From NCBI RefSeq assembly GCF_900101525.1, contig NZ_FMZD01000008.1, positions 53,954 through 117,953 on the forward strand: a stretch of 64,000 bases of DNA, given 5' to 3'. Shown here in pieces: positions 16,782-30,004 of this stretch; the first letter of the stretch is position 1, and each line of letters starts with the position of its first letter. This stretch comes from Marinilactibacillus psychrotolerans. GTDB lineage: Bacteria; Bacillota; Bacilli; Lactobacillales; Carnobacteriaceae_A. The translations under genes and the position numbers were made by a program. Below the pieces are notes generated by a model. It had not been told where the DNA came from. It saw only the letters and a program-made list of their open reading frames with translations, and ran no database searches.

Positions 16782-18437
16782 TTATTTCACGGTAATAATC
16801 ACTCGTTGATAATGCTTCAGTTGATGCGCTCCATCATCTTGTACTTCTACAATTATATGAATGGTATCTCCAGATTCAGCATCTTCAGGAATAACCAGTG
16901 AAGTTTGATTTGTATCACTATTTTCTAGTTCAATCGTATCTAATTTTTCATTTTCTCCAAGTTGACGTGTGACATCGATTTGCAACCCGTCAATTTCTTC
17001 TACTTCTGATTCATTAGTTACTGGGCTATCCTCATATGTGTCAGCCTCTGCATAACGCCACCATTTATAAGTGAGTTGATCACCATTAGGATCTTCTCCA
17101 TTTGCAGTCAGCGTAACGGTCTCTCCTGCATCTGCTTGAATATCAATTCCTTCTTCTACATTAACACTAGGAGCTTGGTTTGTACTCTCTGTATCATCAG
17201 TTAAAGTCCAATCTACACGAGCCGCAAAATCGTTCTGCATATCAGTAAACCACCGGCTGAGCGTATATTGAGCCTCGAGTTGTTCACTGTAAGGGTTATA
17301 ATCCAGCACATTATTCACGTACAAAGAATCGTTCTCTGAACCAAACCGGCTGCCCCATCCACCATATGAAGGGTCTTCCAAACTTCTTAAACCTGTGTCT
17401 ACTAAATATAAGAATGACGGAGAATCTCCTTCAGAAATGAAATCATATTGACTATACTGGGGATTAGTATCTAAGTAATTTTGAGTCCCACGCTGTTCCT
17501 CGTAAAGTTCCCCATCAATCATTTTTCCATCGCCCATCAAAGCATAGTTTTCCATGAAGGGTCCTTTATCTTTCACAAGATTCTCATAAGTCCAGTCTCC
17601 TTTTAAAGTTTCATTCAGTTCATCGCTATGCATTTGCCAAGCATAAGCAAAATGCCAGAAATTGCTGCGATCATTTATTGTTTCCAGTCCAGGCCAGTTT
17701 TTTGCGATGTATTCATTATAACTATTGTCCTGATCTAGGATAATATAGAGGATTAGTTTATCATAAATTTTCTGCTGAATTTCTTCCCACTGATCAGTAT
17801 CTTTATAGTCTTCTTCAATGGATTTTAATGCTCGAGCTGTAGTGTTTGTTCCTCCCCATGTTTGTACATACAACTTACGCTTATCATTATCTAAAAACAG
17901 AGTTTCCAAAAATTCTGATCCTTCTGTTTCTTCCTCCATTTCACCTTTATCAGTGATATTCCCTATTTTAGTAACCGCTCTCAAATCATCAGATTCTGGA
18001 TATTCACTGTCATGAGCTTTTAGATTATCATAAACTTTATCATAATCATCTATGAAATCATAAATCCATTCTGTCCCTGTCCATCTATAGGGTTCAATAC
18101 CTTTTTCTTTATCACCAGCATAATGATACATTGAGCTGGTCAAGACAATTCCGCTGATATCCATTTCATTGGCATATAATAAAGCCCGTAGAACGGAATT
18201 CATGTCATCAACTTCCCCGTCTGTCGTGATTACTGTTCTAGCCTTTTCTTGATTGGTTTGAGTGACTACAGTTTCATTTGTTGCTGCAGTATCGCTGACA
18301 GTCGTTTTTTCAGTTGACTCATTCTCATTTGTTTTCGTTGCTGAATTCCCACTGGGTTGAGAACACGCTGAAAGCAAGACACTGACACAAACAGAAGTCC
18401 ATATGAAGCTTTTGCTGCTTCTCTTCATTTTTTTCAT
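16782..18437 (-). CDS. DUF1593 (Sde182-type) lipoprotein, nucleoside-hydrolase-like fold
   Basis: 551-residue exported lipoprotein with lipobox LLSAC. After a Thr/Ser/Glu-rich linker (about residues 28-65) comes the DUF1593 domain. It opens with VITTDGEVDDMNSVLRALLYAN, the Asp-rich metal site equivalent to DTDPGIDD of nucleoside hydrolases, and contains YVQTWGGTNTTARAL. Residues from about 430 form a C-terminal beta domain (APSVNVEEGIDIQADAGETV..). The family is associated with plant polysaccharide degraders and its substrate is unsettled. Position next to beta-glucoside genes suits a glycan role. It is flanked by an intact and a relic glucosidase 3' end. Confidence 0.8.
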   Translation of the reverse strand: MKKMKRSSKSFIWTSVCVSVLLSACSQPSGNSATKTNENESTEKTTVSDTAATNETVVTQTNQEKARTVITTDGEVDDMNSVLRALLYANEMDISGIVLTSSMYHYAGDKEKGIEPYRWTGTEWIYDFIDDYDKVYDNLKAHDSEYPESDDLRAVTKIGNITDKGEMEEETEGSEFLETLFLDNDKRKLYVQTWGGTNTTARALKSIEEDYKDTDQWEEIQQKIYDKLILYIILDQDNSYNEYIAKNWPGLETINDRSNFWHFAYAWQMHSDELNETLKGDWTYENLVKDKGPFMENYALMGDGKMIDGELYEEQRGTQNYLDTNPQYSQYDFISEGDSPSFLYLVDTGLRSLEDPSYGGWGSRFGSENDSLYVNNVLDYNPYSEQLEAQYTLSRWFTDMQNDFAARVDWTLTDDTESTNQAPSVNVEEGIDIQADAGETVTLTANGEDPNGDQLTYKWWRYAEADTYEDSPVTNESEVEEIDGLQIDVTRQLGENEKLDTIELENSDTNQTSLVIPEDAESGDTIHIIVEVQDDGAHQLKHYQRVIITVK

Positions 18438-18550
18438 AATTTCCTTCTCCTACATAGATTTATAAAAGCTATTATTTATTGACTCTTTTTAATTCCTTTC
18501 AAGAATAAAAAAGAGAGAACTATACTGAAATACACTCAGATTAATTTTAA

Positions 18551-18560
18551 TCGTTTACGA
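18551..18560. promoter_or_regulatory. LacI/CcpA-like operator candidate upstream of the DUF1593 gene
   Basis: TCGTTTACGA is an imperfect palindrome with a CG..CG core resembling LacI-family operators, including cre. It lies about 35 nt upstream of a possible minus-strand -10 (TATAGT, 18519-18524). I found no convincing -35. The rest of 18438-18726 shows nothing further. Confidence 0.35.
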
Positions 18561-18726
18561 AAAATTCAGCTTTTTTAAAACGCTATCACAATATTAATGC
18601 AAAATCTCTTCTCTTTAATTATGCCCATTTGCACCATGATTTCACCACATAAACTAACCCTACCTTACAGAGCATTCAATCAGAAAGTCTGCAAGGTATG
18701 GCTGCGTTTATAAGTTTTTTATTCTA

Positions 18727-20199
<1,473 letters not shown>

Positions 20200-20244
20200 T
20201 CATTAATTGAGCAGGCAGCGCCTAAACGCTACCTGGGTCAATTT

Positions 20245-22221
<1,977 letters not shown>

Positions 22222-22259
22222 CTATTTTGAAATAATGTGTATTTATAGTAATAAAAAAA

Positions 22260-22363
22260 CCTAAATGAATAGTCATGAATACATCCTCCTCTAAAAAGAG
22301 ATGCTTCTTCTGACTATCAACTTAGGTTTTGCCTGCATCTAGTAATTAGACCAGTAACAATCC
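22260..22363 (-). promoter_or_regulatory. RAT antiterminator and overlapping terminator before the EIIBCA gene
   Basis: On the minus strand a ribonucleic antiterminator starts GGATTGTTACTGG and ends AGGCAAAACC (22325-22363), matching the BglG/LicT consensus. It overlaps a terminator whose arms CCTAAGTTGATAGTCA and TGACTATTCATTTAGG are followed by seven T (22260-22326). LicT bound to the RAT should block the terminator. Confidence 0.92.
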
Positions 22364-22375
22364 ATCTGTGATAGA

Positions 22376-23212
22376 TTATTCTTCAGTTGTAACACGTTGA
22401 ATATGAATAGCTAAATATAATTGTTCGTCCGTAGTCAGCGTAGCTCCTTGTGAACTTGAAAGGTAATCATTTATTCGCTCCGTACATTTGAAAGCTTTCT
22501 CATACTTATGTTTAACTTGTTCATAAAGAAAACTATCCCCTGATTCTTTTCTTTCTTGCTGTAATAACCGCCTTGCAAAATATTGAAGATGCGTGATAAA
22601 CCTAGTATATTGAAATGAATATTCATTAAATGTTGTTCCATAATAATAGCTGACGATATTTAAAATATCTTGAACCATTTCAGTCATTTTTATCGTGACT
22701 TGGAGATCTTGTTCGTCTTGCCTAGCGTTTACAATATGGAGCGCAATGGCTGCGGCTTCTGTTTCAGGAAGTTGAATATTCAGATTTTTTTCGACAAGTT
22801 CTAACGCTTTTAATCCAATTTCATGTTCAATCTTATAAAATCGTTTAATTTCCCATGTTAGTGGACTTTTAATGTCTAAACCTTCTTTAGCTCGACTAAT
22901 TGCGTAACTAAGGTGATCAGGTAAGGTAAGATAAATATGATTGCTTAATCTTGCTCGTAGAACACCTTGTGCATACTTTATCACGTTTGTAGCCACTTCA
23001 AGAATATCTGGATCAATATCTCGATATAACGACAACAGGTGCTCCATTACCTCTTGGCCTTCAGGGACAAATGTTTTTTCTATTTTATCCTCTTCAATCT
23101 CATCGCCAGGATGCTTTTGAAAAGCAATTCCTCTTCCCATAACGACCATTTCCTGATCAGATTCATTAAATGCTAATACCACATTATTATTCAATACCTT
23201 CTCTATTTTCAT
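22376..23212 (-). CDS. licT: BglG/LicT-family transcriptional antiterminator
   Basis: 278 residues: an RNA-binding CAT domain (about 1-55, MKIEKVLNNNVVLAFNES, MGRGIAFQKHPGD) followed by two PRD domains. PRD1 has His in NHIYLTLPDHLSYAI and PRD2 in ALHIVNAR and LAIHIQRVT, the phosphorylation sites by which the PTS controls activity. The ATG at 23212 is chosen because it aligns with LicT proteins; the frame is open to 23236. It governs itself and the EIIBCA operon through the two RATs. Confidence 0.93.
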   Translation of the reverse strand: MKIEKVLNNNVVLAFNESDQEMVVMGRGIAFQKHPGDEIEEDKIEKTFVPEGQEVMEHLLSLYRDIDPDILEVATNVIKYAQGVLRARLSNHIYLTLPDHLSYAISRAKEGLDIKSPLTWEIKRFYKIEHEIGLKALELVEKNLNIQLPETEAAAIALHIVNARQDEQDLQVTIKMTEMVQDILNIVSYYYGTTFNEYSFQYTRFITHLQYFARRLLQQERKESGDSFLYEQVKHKYEKAFKCTERINDYLSSSQGATLTTDEQLYLAIHIQRVTTEE

Positions 23213-23255
23213 TTCACTTTTATGACACCCCCACATAAAATTTTATCAAAAAAAA

Positions 23256-23359
23256 CCTAAACTCATCCCAAAACTACCAGCAAAGAGTTTTTGCTCTTAT
23301 ATTAAGTAGTTTTCAGATCAATTTAGGTTTTGCCCGGACAACTTGTCCAGTTACAATCC
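23256..23359 (-). promoter_or_regulatory. RAT antiterminator and overlapping terminator before licT
   Basis: On the minus strand the RAT at 23326-23359 begins GGATTGTAACTGG and ends GGGCAAAACC. The terminator (23256-23327) pairs CCTAAAttGATctgAAAACTAC-type arms and ends in eight T. It gives autoregulation of licT. It lies about 40 nt below the promoter at 23398-23426. Confidence 0.9.
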
Positions 23360-23397
23360 TTAACATTGAAAGACTGTTTTATTTATCTGTTAAAGCT

Positions 23398-23435
23398 ACT
23401 ATAACATGCGTTCAAAAACCTTGCAAGCGTTTTTT
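23398..23435 (-). promoter_or_regulatory. licT promoter with overlapping cre-like site
   Basis: -35 TTGCAA (23421-23426), 17-bp spacer, -10 TATAGT (23398-23403). The minus-strand sequence AAAAAACGCTTGCA at 23422-23435 matches the cre consensus except for its first two bases and covers the -35. This predicts CcpA repression of the beta-glucoside locus. Confidence 0.65.
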
Positions 23436-23523
23436 TAAATATTTTATTAACCAGTTATTAATAATTAATAAAAGACTGTCTTTTTAAATATATAAAGAAC
23501 TTCTTCCTACCTATTAAACTTAT

Positions 23524-24516
23524 CTAAGAAACCTCATTTTCACTTTCGCCAATTCGAATGATATCTAAGGCACTTCCTAACGCAATATCAATCATATTCT
23601 GTACCGCTACAGTTGTATAAAATCCAATATGTGGAGTAATCAATACATTATTCATATTCATTAACTTTTCTAAATTCTTATCTGGTAGAGCTTGACCAGT
23701 TAAGTCATAATTGAAAAAATATTGTTCGTTTGGTAATGTATCTAGAGCTGCACCAGCTAGTTTTTTCTGCATTAAGGCATTGATTAACGCCTCTACATCG
23801 ATTACAGGGCCTCGTGCTGCATTAATAAGATAAGCTTCTGGTTTCATTTGTTTTAATGCTTCTGCATCTATTAAATGTTTCGTTTTCTCATCTAAAGGTA
23901 CGTGTAAACTTATGATATCTGCTTTTTCTAGTACTTCTTTTTGAGCATTCAAATAAGTTAAAGTATCTTTCAAATCTTCTCTTTGAACCAGATCAAACGC
24001 TATAACATTTGCACCTAATGCTTTAAATAACCTTGCCGCCGTTCCTCCAATTTTACCTGCTCCGATGATTCCTACAGTTAAGGTATTAATCTCTTTTGCA
24101 ATCAGACCTCCCCAACGAAAATCTCCATGAGACATATTCTCTTCTACAATGGGGCTATTTCTAATTAGTCGTAGTGCCTGCATCACGACTAATTCAGCAA
24201 CAGATGTTGGCGAATAAGCTGGAACATTCGTTATTTTTAAATCATATTTTTTCGCAACCTTTAGATCTATAATGTCATATCCAGCTGTTCTTAGCGAAAT
24301 TTGTTTTATTCCAAATTCTTTTAATTTCTCATAAATGAATTCTTCTGTTACCTCTACTCGTTGCTGTATACATATCCCATCATAGCCAATCACTAATTCA
24401 ACATTTTCAGTTGTTAAAGGGTCCGTTATCGGGGTTACCTCTATTCCATTTCGTTCTTCCCACGCTTTTAAAGCTGGTCTTTCATCTTCTCTGACACTAA
24501 ACATTAACAACTTCAT
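23524..24516 (-). CDS. D-2-hydroxyacid dehydrogenase, D-lactate dehydrogenase type
   Basis: 330 residues of the D-isomer-specific NAD-dependent family. It has the nucleotide loop VGIIGAGKIGGTAARLFKALG, the catalytic Arg in LINAARGPVID, Glu in the DTLPNEQYFF region and His in LITPHIGFYT. The segment ISLRTAGYDIIDLKVAKKY is typical of lactobacillar D-LDH and D-hydroxyisocaproate dehydrogenase. Pyruvate to D-lactate is most likely; branched 2-oxoacids are the alternative. It is separated from purB by a terminator. Confidence 0.85.
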   Translation of the reverse strand: MKLLMFSVREDERPALKAWEERNGIEVTPITDPLTTENVELVIGYDGICIQQRVEVTEEFIYEKLKEFGIKQISLRTAGYDIIDLKVAKKYDLKITNVPAYSPTSVAELVVMQALRLIRNSPIVEENMSHGDFRWGGLIAKEINTLTVGIIGAGKIGGTAARLFKALGANVIAFDLVQREDLKDTLTYLNAQKEVLEKADIISLHVPLDEKTKHLIDAEALKQMKPEAYLINAARGPVIDVEALINALMQKKLAGAALDTLPNEQYFFNYDLTGQALPDKNLEKLMNMNNVLITPHIGFYTTVAVQNMIDIALGSALDIIRIGESENEVS

Positions 24517-24560
24517 TTATATCACTCCATTAACTTGATACCTTTATAAAGACTAAACCT

Positions 24561-24605
24561 AAAAATCTCTTTGTAAGAATTCAACATCTATACAAAGAGA
24601 TTTTT
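24561..24605 (-). terminator. Terminator of the purEKB operon
   Basis: AAAAATCTCTTTGTA pairs with TACAAAGAGATTTTT across a 15-nt loop, overlapping the purB stop region. On the minus strand the second arm itself provides the T run. Confidence 0.75.
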
Positions 24606-24607
24606 TA

Positions 24608-25903
24608 TTACTCTAATCCGACACGTTCAAAAATTTCGTCAACATTTTTCAAATGATAATTATAGTCAAATGCATCCTCTACGTCTTCTTTCGTCAGATA
24701 AGACATAATCGTTTTATCTTCTAAAACAAGCTGTTGGAATGGTCTTTGTTCATCCCAGCTGACCGCTGTTTGCGGCTGCACCATGTCATAAGCTTCTTCA
24801 CGACTCAACCCTTTATCGATTAGCTTCAGTAAAACACGTTGGCTATAAATCAGACCTAATGTAGCATCCATATTGCGCTTCATGTTTTCTGGGAATACTG
24901 TTAGATTACGGACGATATTTGTAAAACGGTTCAACATATAGTTCAGCAAAGTTGTACTGTCAGGTAAAATGATTCGTTCAGCTGATGAATGCGAGATATC
25001 TCGTTCATGCCATAAAGTGACATTTTCATACGCTGTAATCATATGTCCACGAATCACACGTGCTAATCCCGCCATATTCTCTGAACCGATTGGATTACGT
25101 TTATGTGGCATTGCTGAAGAACCTTTTTGTCCTTTTGCAAAACCTTCTTCTACTTCGCGTGTTTCAGACTTTTGTAGTCCTCTGATTTCAGTAGCAAATT
25201 TTTCTACACTGGTAGCTATTAACGCAATAGAACTTACATACTCAGCATGCAGATCGCGCGGTAAAACTTGTGTAGAGATTTCTTGAGGACGAGTCCCTAA
25301 TTTTTCACAGACATATTTTTCTACAAAAGTTGGAATATTAGCAAATGTCCCAACAGCTCCACTGATTTTCCCAGCTTCCACACCTCTAGCAGCATGTTCA
25401 AAGCGCTCAATATGGCGTTTCATTTCTGAATACCATAAGGCCAGCTTCAACCCAAATGTCGTTGGTTCTGCGTGCACGCCATGCGTTCTCCCCATTGTAA
25501 CGGTATATTTATGCTCTATCGCTTTCTCTCCGATTACTTCAAGCAAATTTTTTAAATCTTTGCGCAAAATATCATTTACTTGTTTTAATTGATACCCATA
25601 AGCTGTATCTACGACATCCGTACTGGTTAATCCATAATGGACCCACTTTTTCTCTTCGCCCAGCGATTCTGATACGGCACGTGTAAAAGCAACCACATCA
25701 TGTTTTGTCTCTTTTTCGATTTCTAATATACGTTCAATATCAAAGGAAGCTTTTTCTCGTATTTTTTCAACATCTTCTTTAGGGATTTCTCCCAATTCTG
25801 CCCAAGCTTCATCTGCTAAAATTTCTACTTCTAGCCATGAATTATATCGATTTTCTTCTGACCATAATTTTTTCATTTCCGGCCTTGTATAACGTTCAAT
25901 CAT
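24608..25903 (-). CDS. purB: Adenylosuccinate lyase
   Basis: Cleaves SAICAR and adenylosuccinate, used twice in purine synthesis. 431 residues with the fumarase-superfamily signature [16 protein letters not shown] (flexible loop, catalytic Ser), a His in [15 protein letters not shown] and the opening [20 protein letters not shown]. Third gene of the purE-K-B operon, 33 nt after purK. Confidence 0.96.
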   Translation of the reverse strand: MIERYTRPEMKKLWSEENRYNSWLEVEILADEAWAELGEIPKEDVEKIREKASFDIERILEIEKETKHDVVAFTRAVSESLGEEKKWVHYGLTSTDVVDTAYGYQLKQVNDILRKDLKNLLEVIGEKAIEHKYTVTMGRTHGVHAEPTTFGLKLALWYSEMKRHIERFEHAARGVEAGKISGAVGTFANIPTFVEKYVCEKLGTRPQEISTQVLPRDLHAEYVSSIALIATSVEKFATEIRGLQKSETREVEEGFAKGQKGSSAMPHKRNPIGSENMAGLARVIRGHMITAYENVTLWHERDISHSSAERIILPDSTTLLNYMLNRFTNIVRNLTVFPENMKRNMDATLGLIYSQRVLLKLIDKGLSREEAYDMVQPQTAVSWDEQRPFQQLVLEDKTIMSYLTKEDVEDAFDYNYHLKNVDEIFERVGLE

Positions 25904-25936
25904 TTTATGACTCCTCTATTTCCTATAACAGGATTT

Positions 25937-27064
25937 TTACCAGATTTTAGTTTCATTGATTTCTTTTAAAGTTTCCTCTACATTCTCAGTCAAAATAGTA
26001 ACATGCCCCATCTTTCGACCAATCTTCACATCCATTTTTCCATAGTCATGTACATGCCAAGAAGGTTTGGACTCATTCAACTCAAGTGCCTTTTTTAAAT
26101 GCTCACCTAAAATATTGACCATGATCGCAGACTTCAAAAGCTCTACTTTAGGCAGACTGTAACCGCAAATGGCACGAATGTGCATATCAAATTGCGAATT
26201 TGAACAAGCTTCTATCGAGTAGTGTCCCGAATTATGCGGCCTTGGAGCCAGTTCATTGGCATAGAGGTGATCATTCTTCGTTACAAATAACTCTATCCCC
26301 AAAACACCAACCAACTGCAGCTTTTCAGCAATTTCTTCAGCAATCCTTCTTGCTTCATTTTGGACTTTTTCAGAAACTCTTGCAGGTATAACACTTTTAA
26401 GTAAAATATTATTTCGATGAATGTTCTCAGAAGCAGGAAACGTTGAGATATGGCCTCTGTCATTTCTAGTCACCATAATAGATACTTCTTTTTCAAATTC
26501 GACCCATTTTTCTAAGATACATATCCCATTCTCAAGTAAAGAAGCAGCTTCAGATAGGTCGGCTTTAGCTTTTAAGACATATTGCCCTTTACCATCATAG
26601 CCACCTTGAATGGTTTTTAAAACAGATGGATACCCGAATTCATTTATTGCAATATCTAATTCTTCTATAGTACTAATTTTAGCATAGGCAGCCACTGGAA
26701 TCCCTGATTTTTTTAAAAATTCTTTTTCTTTTAATCGATTTTGAGTAACTAATAGCAAATCTGTCCCTTGAGGTACTCTAACTTGATCGATCACTTTTTC
26801 AATCGTGCCTGCATCTACATTTTCAAATTCATAAGTCAAAACATCACTGATTTCCGCCAATTTATCCAGTGCCTCTGCATCATCATATGCGGCCTCAATA
26901 TGGTGATCTGCAACTTGGGCAGTTGGACAGTTTTTCGCCGGATCTAAAACGGCTATTTTGTATCCACGTTCTTTTGCTGAAAATGCCATCATTCTTCCCA
27001 GTTGTCCACCACCAATAATACCAATTGTACTTCCTGGTTCGATTAAATTAGACAAGATCTTCAC
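25937..27064 (-). CDS. purK: N5-carboxyaminoimidazole ribonucleotide synthetase
   Basis: ATP-grasp enzyme that carboxylates AIR at N5. 375 residues with [21 protein letters not shown] at the N-terminus, the ATP-grasp glycine loop [15 protein letters not shown], and the Mg/ATP site in [18 protein letters not shown]. The start is taken as GTG 27064, overlapping purE by 17 nt; a TTG at 27055 is an alternative and neither has a strong ribosome site. Substrate passes to PurE. Confidence 0.94.
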   Translation of the reverse strand: MKILSNLIEPGSTIGIIGGGQLGRMMAFSAKERGYKIAVLDPAKNCPTAQVADHHIEAAYDDAEALDKLAEISDVLTYEFENVDAGTIEKVIDQVRVPQGTDLLLVTQNRLKEKEFLKKSGIPVAAYAKISTIEELDIAINEFGYPSVLKTIQGGYDGKGQYVLKAKADLSEAASLLENGICILEKWVEFEKEVSIMVTRNDRGHISTFPASENIHRNNILLKSVIPARVSEKVQNEARRIAEEIAEKLQLVGVLGIELFVTKNDHLYANELAPRPHNSGHYSIEACSNSQFDMHIRAICGYSLPKVELLKSAIMVNILGEHLKKALELNESKPSWHVHDYGKMDVKIGRKMGHVTILTENVEETLKEINETKIW

Positions 27065-27536
27065 TACTTTCTAGGACTTTTTGTTTGAGCGTTTCTCTTC
27101 TATTATCAATCCGTTGAGCAAGTTCTATATTCGTTATTCCGAGTATCTGAGCTGCAAGCAATCCTGCGTTTGTTGCACCGGCTTTGCCGATCGCGACAGT
27201 TGCGACTGGAACTCCACCAGGCATTTGTACAATAGACAATAATGAATCCAATCCGTTAAGCGCTCGCGATTGTACAGGCACTCCGATAACCGGCAATGTC
27301 GTTTTAGCTGCAACCATCCCCGGTAAGTGCGCTGCTCCACCTGCTCCGGCAATAATGACTTTAATGCCCCTATCTCTTGCAGATTCTGCAAATTCAAACA
27401 TCAATTCTGGTGTCCGGTGAGCTGATACGACTTTTTTTTCATAATCTACAGCTAATTCATCTAATATTTCGCAAGCAGGTTTCATCGTCTCCCAATCTGA
27501 AGTACTTCCCATAATTACCGCTACTTCTACTGTCAA
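27048..27536 (-). CDS. purE: N5-carboxyaminoimidazole ribonucleotide mutase
   Basis: Class I PurE that moves the carboxyl group of N5-CAIR to C4. 162 residues with [14 protein letters not shown], the catalytic His in [11 protein letters not shown], and [16 protein letters not shown]. The frame is open to 27572, but AGGGGG lies 8 nt before TTG 27536; [14 protein letters not shown] is the expected N-terminus and length. It leads the purEKB operon. Confidence 0.95.
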   Translation of the reverse strand: MTVEVAVIMGSTSDWETMKPACEILDELAVDYEKKVVSAHRTPELMFEFAESARDRGIKVIIAGAGGAAHLPGMVAAKTTLPVIGVPVQSRALNGLDSLLSIVQMPGGVPVATVAIGKAGATNAGLLAAQILGITNIELAQRIDNRRETLKQKVLESSEDLV

Positions 27537-27587
27537 AAAAATGCCCCCTATTGTATGATTATTAATTTTCACAAACTATTCTTCTGT

Positions 27588-27663
27588 ATTTTAACAATAA
27601 AAAGGCGATATAAAAAGCTTTAGTCGAACTTTTATCATCTTTTAAATAATATTGTTCGTTTTT
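27588..27663 (-). promoter_or_regulatory. purE promoter region with PurBox
   Basis: Minus-strand PurBox AAAAACGAACAAT at 27651-27663 has one mismatch to AWWWCCGAACWWT. A -10 TAAAAT at 27588-27593 predicts a start near 27581, putting the box core G at about -76. There is no good -35, as expected for an activated promoter. A weaker opposite-strand box core CGAAC is at 27625-27629. The rest of the gap up to 27904 shows only a small GCTCAT/ATGAGC hairpin near 27690. Confidence 0.6.
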
Positions 27664-27904
27664 GAATAAAAAATAATTTAGCTCATTACCCATGAGCCTA
27701 CTTTTTACATAAATACATTCATGTAGATATGATCACTGAAATAGTAAAGCAACACTACTTTAAATAAATTACCAAACGACATTATTGATACTCTCCATCA
27801 ATATAGTTTGCTCATAAGTAAACAATTTATTTCCATTATCAAATATCCTATTACAATTTTAACTTTTTATAGTGTATACTGACTAAAAAAAGGTAGTGAT
27901 AAAT

Positions 27905-28294
27905 ATGAGCGACAGAGATAAACAAAATAAACATACTAGAGAGAGCAATATTAGCAGTTCTATGCATGCCCGTGTTAATGTAGGTCGCGACTTGAATAGT
28001 AACACTGATAATAGTGGTCTCTTTGGACATTTTGATGTCGGCAGCATGAATAACAAAGATGAAAAGGGATCAAGTTCAGGTTCTACTTCATTTCTGCATA
28101 CCGTTCTTTTTTATGTGATCGGGATTGGTTTAAGTATTGCATTTATGCTCATAGGTTTATGGATATTTAATGATTATTTTAATAGCACTGAATCAAACGA
28201 ATTCTGGCCATCAGCAGCTTCAATTGTTGTTCCTCTTATTTTAGGATTTATTAGTTCAAAGTTAATCTTAATCAAAATCAATAAGTTTCTTTAA
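27905..28294 (+). CDS. Small membrane protein of unknown function
   Basis: 129 residues. The first 60 are polar and Asn/Ser/Gly-rich with a loosely repeated pattern (HARVNVGRDLN, HFDVGSMN). They are followed by two transmembrane segments, LFYVIGIGLSIAFMLIGLWI and ASIVVPLILGFISSKLILI. No signal peptide, so both ends may face the cytoplasm. The ATG at 27905 is preferred over GTG 27896 because AAAGGTAGTG is better spaced. No family recognised; it stands alone between pur and Fnr genes. Confidence 0.6.
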   Translation: MSDRDKQNKHTRESNISSSMHARVNVGRDLNSNTDNSGLFGHFDVGSMNNKDEKGSSSGSTSFLHTVLFYVIGIGLSIAFMLIGLWIFNDYFNSTESNEFWPSAASIVVPLILGFISSKLILIKINKFL

Positions 28295-28418
28295 ACAATA
28301 GTTTGATCCTAAACATACTTATTAAAAATTTAAAGCGTCAAGTAGTTTTTATCCTAGAAACATATAAACAATCACGTAATGATTCCCTTAATAAAGTTAC
28401 AATAAAGAGACTCAAAAT

Positions 28419-28450
28419 AGACCTTTTATCATTAAAAATAAAAAAGGTCT
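28419..28450 (-). terminator. Possible terminator after the Crp/Fnr gene
   Basis: AGACCTTTT pairs with AAAAGGTCT over a 14-nt AT-rich loop; on the minus strand it is followed by ATTTTGAG. Weak but positioned 54 nt after the regulator stop. Confidence 0.4.
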
Positions 28451-28503
28451 CTAGAATGTTCTGCAGTTATTATTTTATCGCTAAATTTAAAGCATATTCA
28501 TTT

Positions 28504-29205
28504 TTAGACTAGTAGTAACCCATCAACATCCTGGATTCGAATTATTTTGTGTGTTATTTGCTTAATATAGCCTTTATCTTCTAATTCATTAAACTTGCGA
28601 CTGATTGTTTCTGGTGTCGTTCCTAAATAGGAAGCCAAGTCTTTTTTACTCATTGGTAAAATCAGTTCATTCTCTCCTGTTTTTTCCTCACTAAGACTTT
28701 CTACCAAAAATAAAGCAATACGTGTTTCTACTTTTTCAGTTGAAAAGCGGGTAGCTTGTTTTTCAGATGCCTCCAGTCGATTAGAAAACTCTGCAAGAAC
28801 TTTCAGAGAAATAGAAGGATATTTCAATAAGAATTCTTGTATATCTGCTCGTTTAATCATGCAAATTGTTGTATCCATAACCGCTTCAGCATATGATTCA
28901 TGTGTAGACTCTGAAAATAGTGCCATTTCACCAGTAAAATCTCCTGGGTTTAAAAAACGGACTAATTGTTCTTTTCCAGATTCGGCTAATCTATAGATTC
29001 GTACTCTCCCTTTATTGATAATATAAAGAGAATCAGACTCATCTCCTGCATGGTAAATTAGTTCGTTTTTCTTATAAGATACAGATTGAGTCGTTACCAT
29101 AATTTCTGCTAGCTGTGTATCTTCTAAGTGATTAAAAATCGGCACTAATGAGACACATGCTTTGTGTGGGTCACTAGCATGATCATGTTCTGCATTATAG
29201 CTCAT
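28504..29205 (-). CDS. Crp/Fnr-family regulator
   Basis: 233 residues. A cyclic-nucleotide-like beta barrel (about 25-140, YHAGDESDSLYIINKGRVRIYR and PGDFTGEMALF), a dimer helix, and a C-terminal HTH with TTPETISRKFNELEDKGYI. The recognition helix contains E-x-x-S-R as in FNR, predicting TTGAT-type half-sites. Only two Cys are present (residue 17 in HKACVSL and one in TTICMIK), so the four-Cys iron-sulfur cluster of E. coli FNR is absent. His-rich NAEHDHASDPHKAC could bind metal. Matching boxes lie before the ATPase-dps operon and the HMA chaperone gene. Confidence 0.85.
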   Translation of the reverse strand: MSYNAEHDHASDPHKACVSLVPIFNHLEDTQLAEIMVTTQSVSYKKNELIYHAGDESDSLYIINKGRVRIYRLAESGKEQLVRFLNPGDFTGEMALFSESTHESYAEAVMDTTICMIKRADIQEFLLKYPSISLKVLAEFSNRLEASEKQATRFSTEKVETRIALFLVESLSEEKTGENELILPMSKKDLASYLGTTPETISRKFNELEDKGYIKQITHKIIRIQDVDGLLLV

Positions 29206-29324
29206 TTTATTCCCTCCATTAAACTATATTTCCTAATCCACTAATGATTTCTCTCTTAAAGTATATCAGTATTTTATCTTTTGTATTAAGAAAAACTTCT
29301 TTTTCTTGTTTATTATTTGAAAGA

Positions 29325-29356
29325 ACCTGCCATATAATCAAAAGAATATGACAGGT
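29325..29356 (-). terminator. Hairpin after the dps gene
   Basis: ACCTGCCATAT pairs with ATATGACAGGT (one mismatch) around a 10-nt loop; on the minus strand TCTTTC follows. It probably ends the ATPase-dps transcript. Confidence 0.5.
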
Positions 29357-29375
29357 GCCTTTCGAAATACTATTC

Positions 29376-29921
29376 TTACTCCTCTTCCTCTCCTTTTAGA
29401 GCTGACTTATTAAGAAAAGCTTGTAACATCCAAATTGTTTTATCTAGATAATTTTTATAATTAATCATCATATCTTCGAGTACATCATCTTTTTCATTCT
29501 GCGCTAAACGAATTGTCCTTATAGCTAGATCTCTGGTGATTCGGAAGTCATCTACTAAATTTCCAACCATTTTTTCGGCTGACATGTATTTATCTTGAGC
29601 AGATTCCGAAACTAAACTATACTTCATGTATTCCTCAGTAGTAGAGGCAGGTTTAGCTCCTGAAGCAATTAAGCGTTCTGCAATCTCATCATAATATTTA
29701 CTGTTTTCATTATATAATTCTTCAAATTTTTCATGTAACGAAAAGAAATTTGGACCTTTAACGTACCAGTGGTATTGATGTAATTTCACATTCAAGATAC
29801 CTTGATTAGCAATAATATGGTTAGTCATAGCTGCTGCAGTAGGATTATGATGATCATGTTCTCTCTCATTTTGTGCAATTTCTTTTTCGAGTAACTCTTC
29901 AGGTGTATATTTTTCAGTCAT
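29376..29921 (-). CDS. Dps-family DNA-binding ferritin
   Basis: 181 residues; stores iron and removes peroxide using intersubunit ferroxidase sites. The metal ligands appear in LNVKLHQYHWYVKG (His), and LHEKFEELYNENSKYYDEIAERL (His, Asp, Glu). The C-terminal half is helical (DDFRITRDLAIRTIRLAQNEKD). The start at 29921 follows AGGAGG by 7 nt; the frame is open to 30008. It is 83 nt below the P-type ATPase gene on the same strand, so iron handling by both products is plausible. Confidence 0.9.
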   Translation of the reverse strand: MTEKYTPEELLEKEIAQNEREHDHHNPTAAAMTNHIIANQGILNVKLHQYHWYVKGPNFFSLHEKFEELYNENSKYYDEIAERLIASGAKPASTTEEYMKYSLVSESAQDKYMSAEKMVGNLVDDFRITRDLAIRTIRLAQNEKDDVLEDMMINYKNYLDKTIWMLQAFLNKSALKGEEEE

Positions 29922-30004
29922 TTTAATTCCTCCTATTAGTTTTAAATATAAACTGTAATACGTTTTTCCTTTCATCCCCCCTTTCAAATAAATTTTTATT
30001 TTAA

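Noticed and set aside
27785..27801. TTGATACTCTCCATCAA as a further FNR box
   Set aside because: The half-sites are separated by 7 nt instead of 4 and no promoter is aligned with it.
28303..28512. 69-residue open frame on the plus strand before the Crp/Fnr gene
   Set aside because: No ribosome site, Lys/Ile-rich noise, and it contains a likely terminator hairpin and the end of the Fnr gene.
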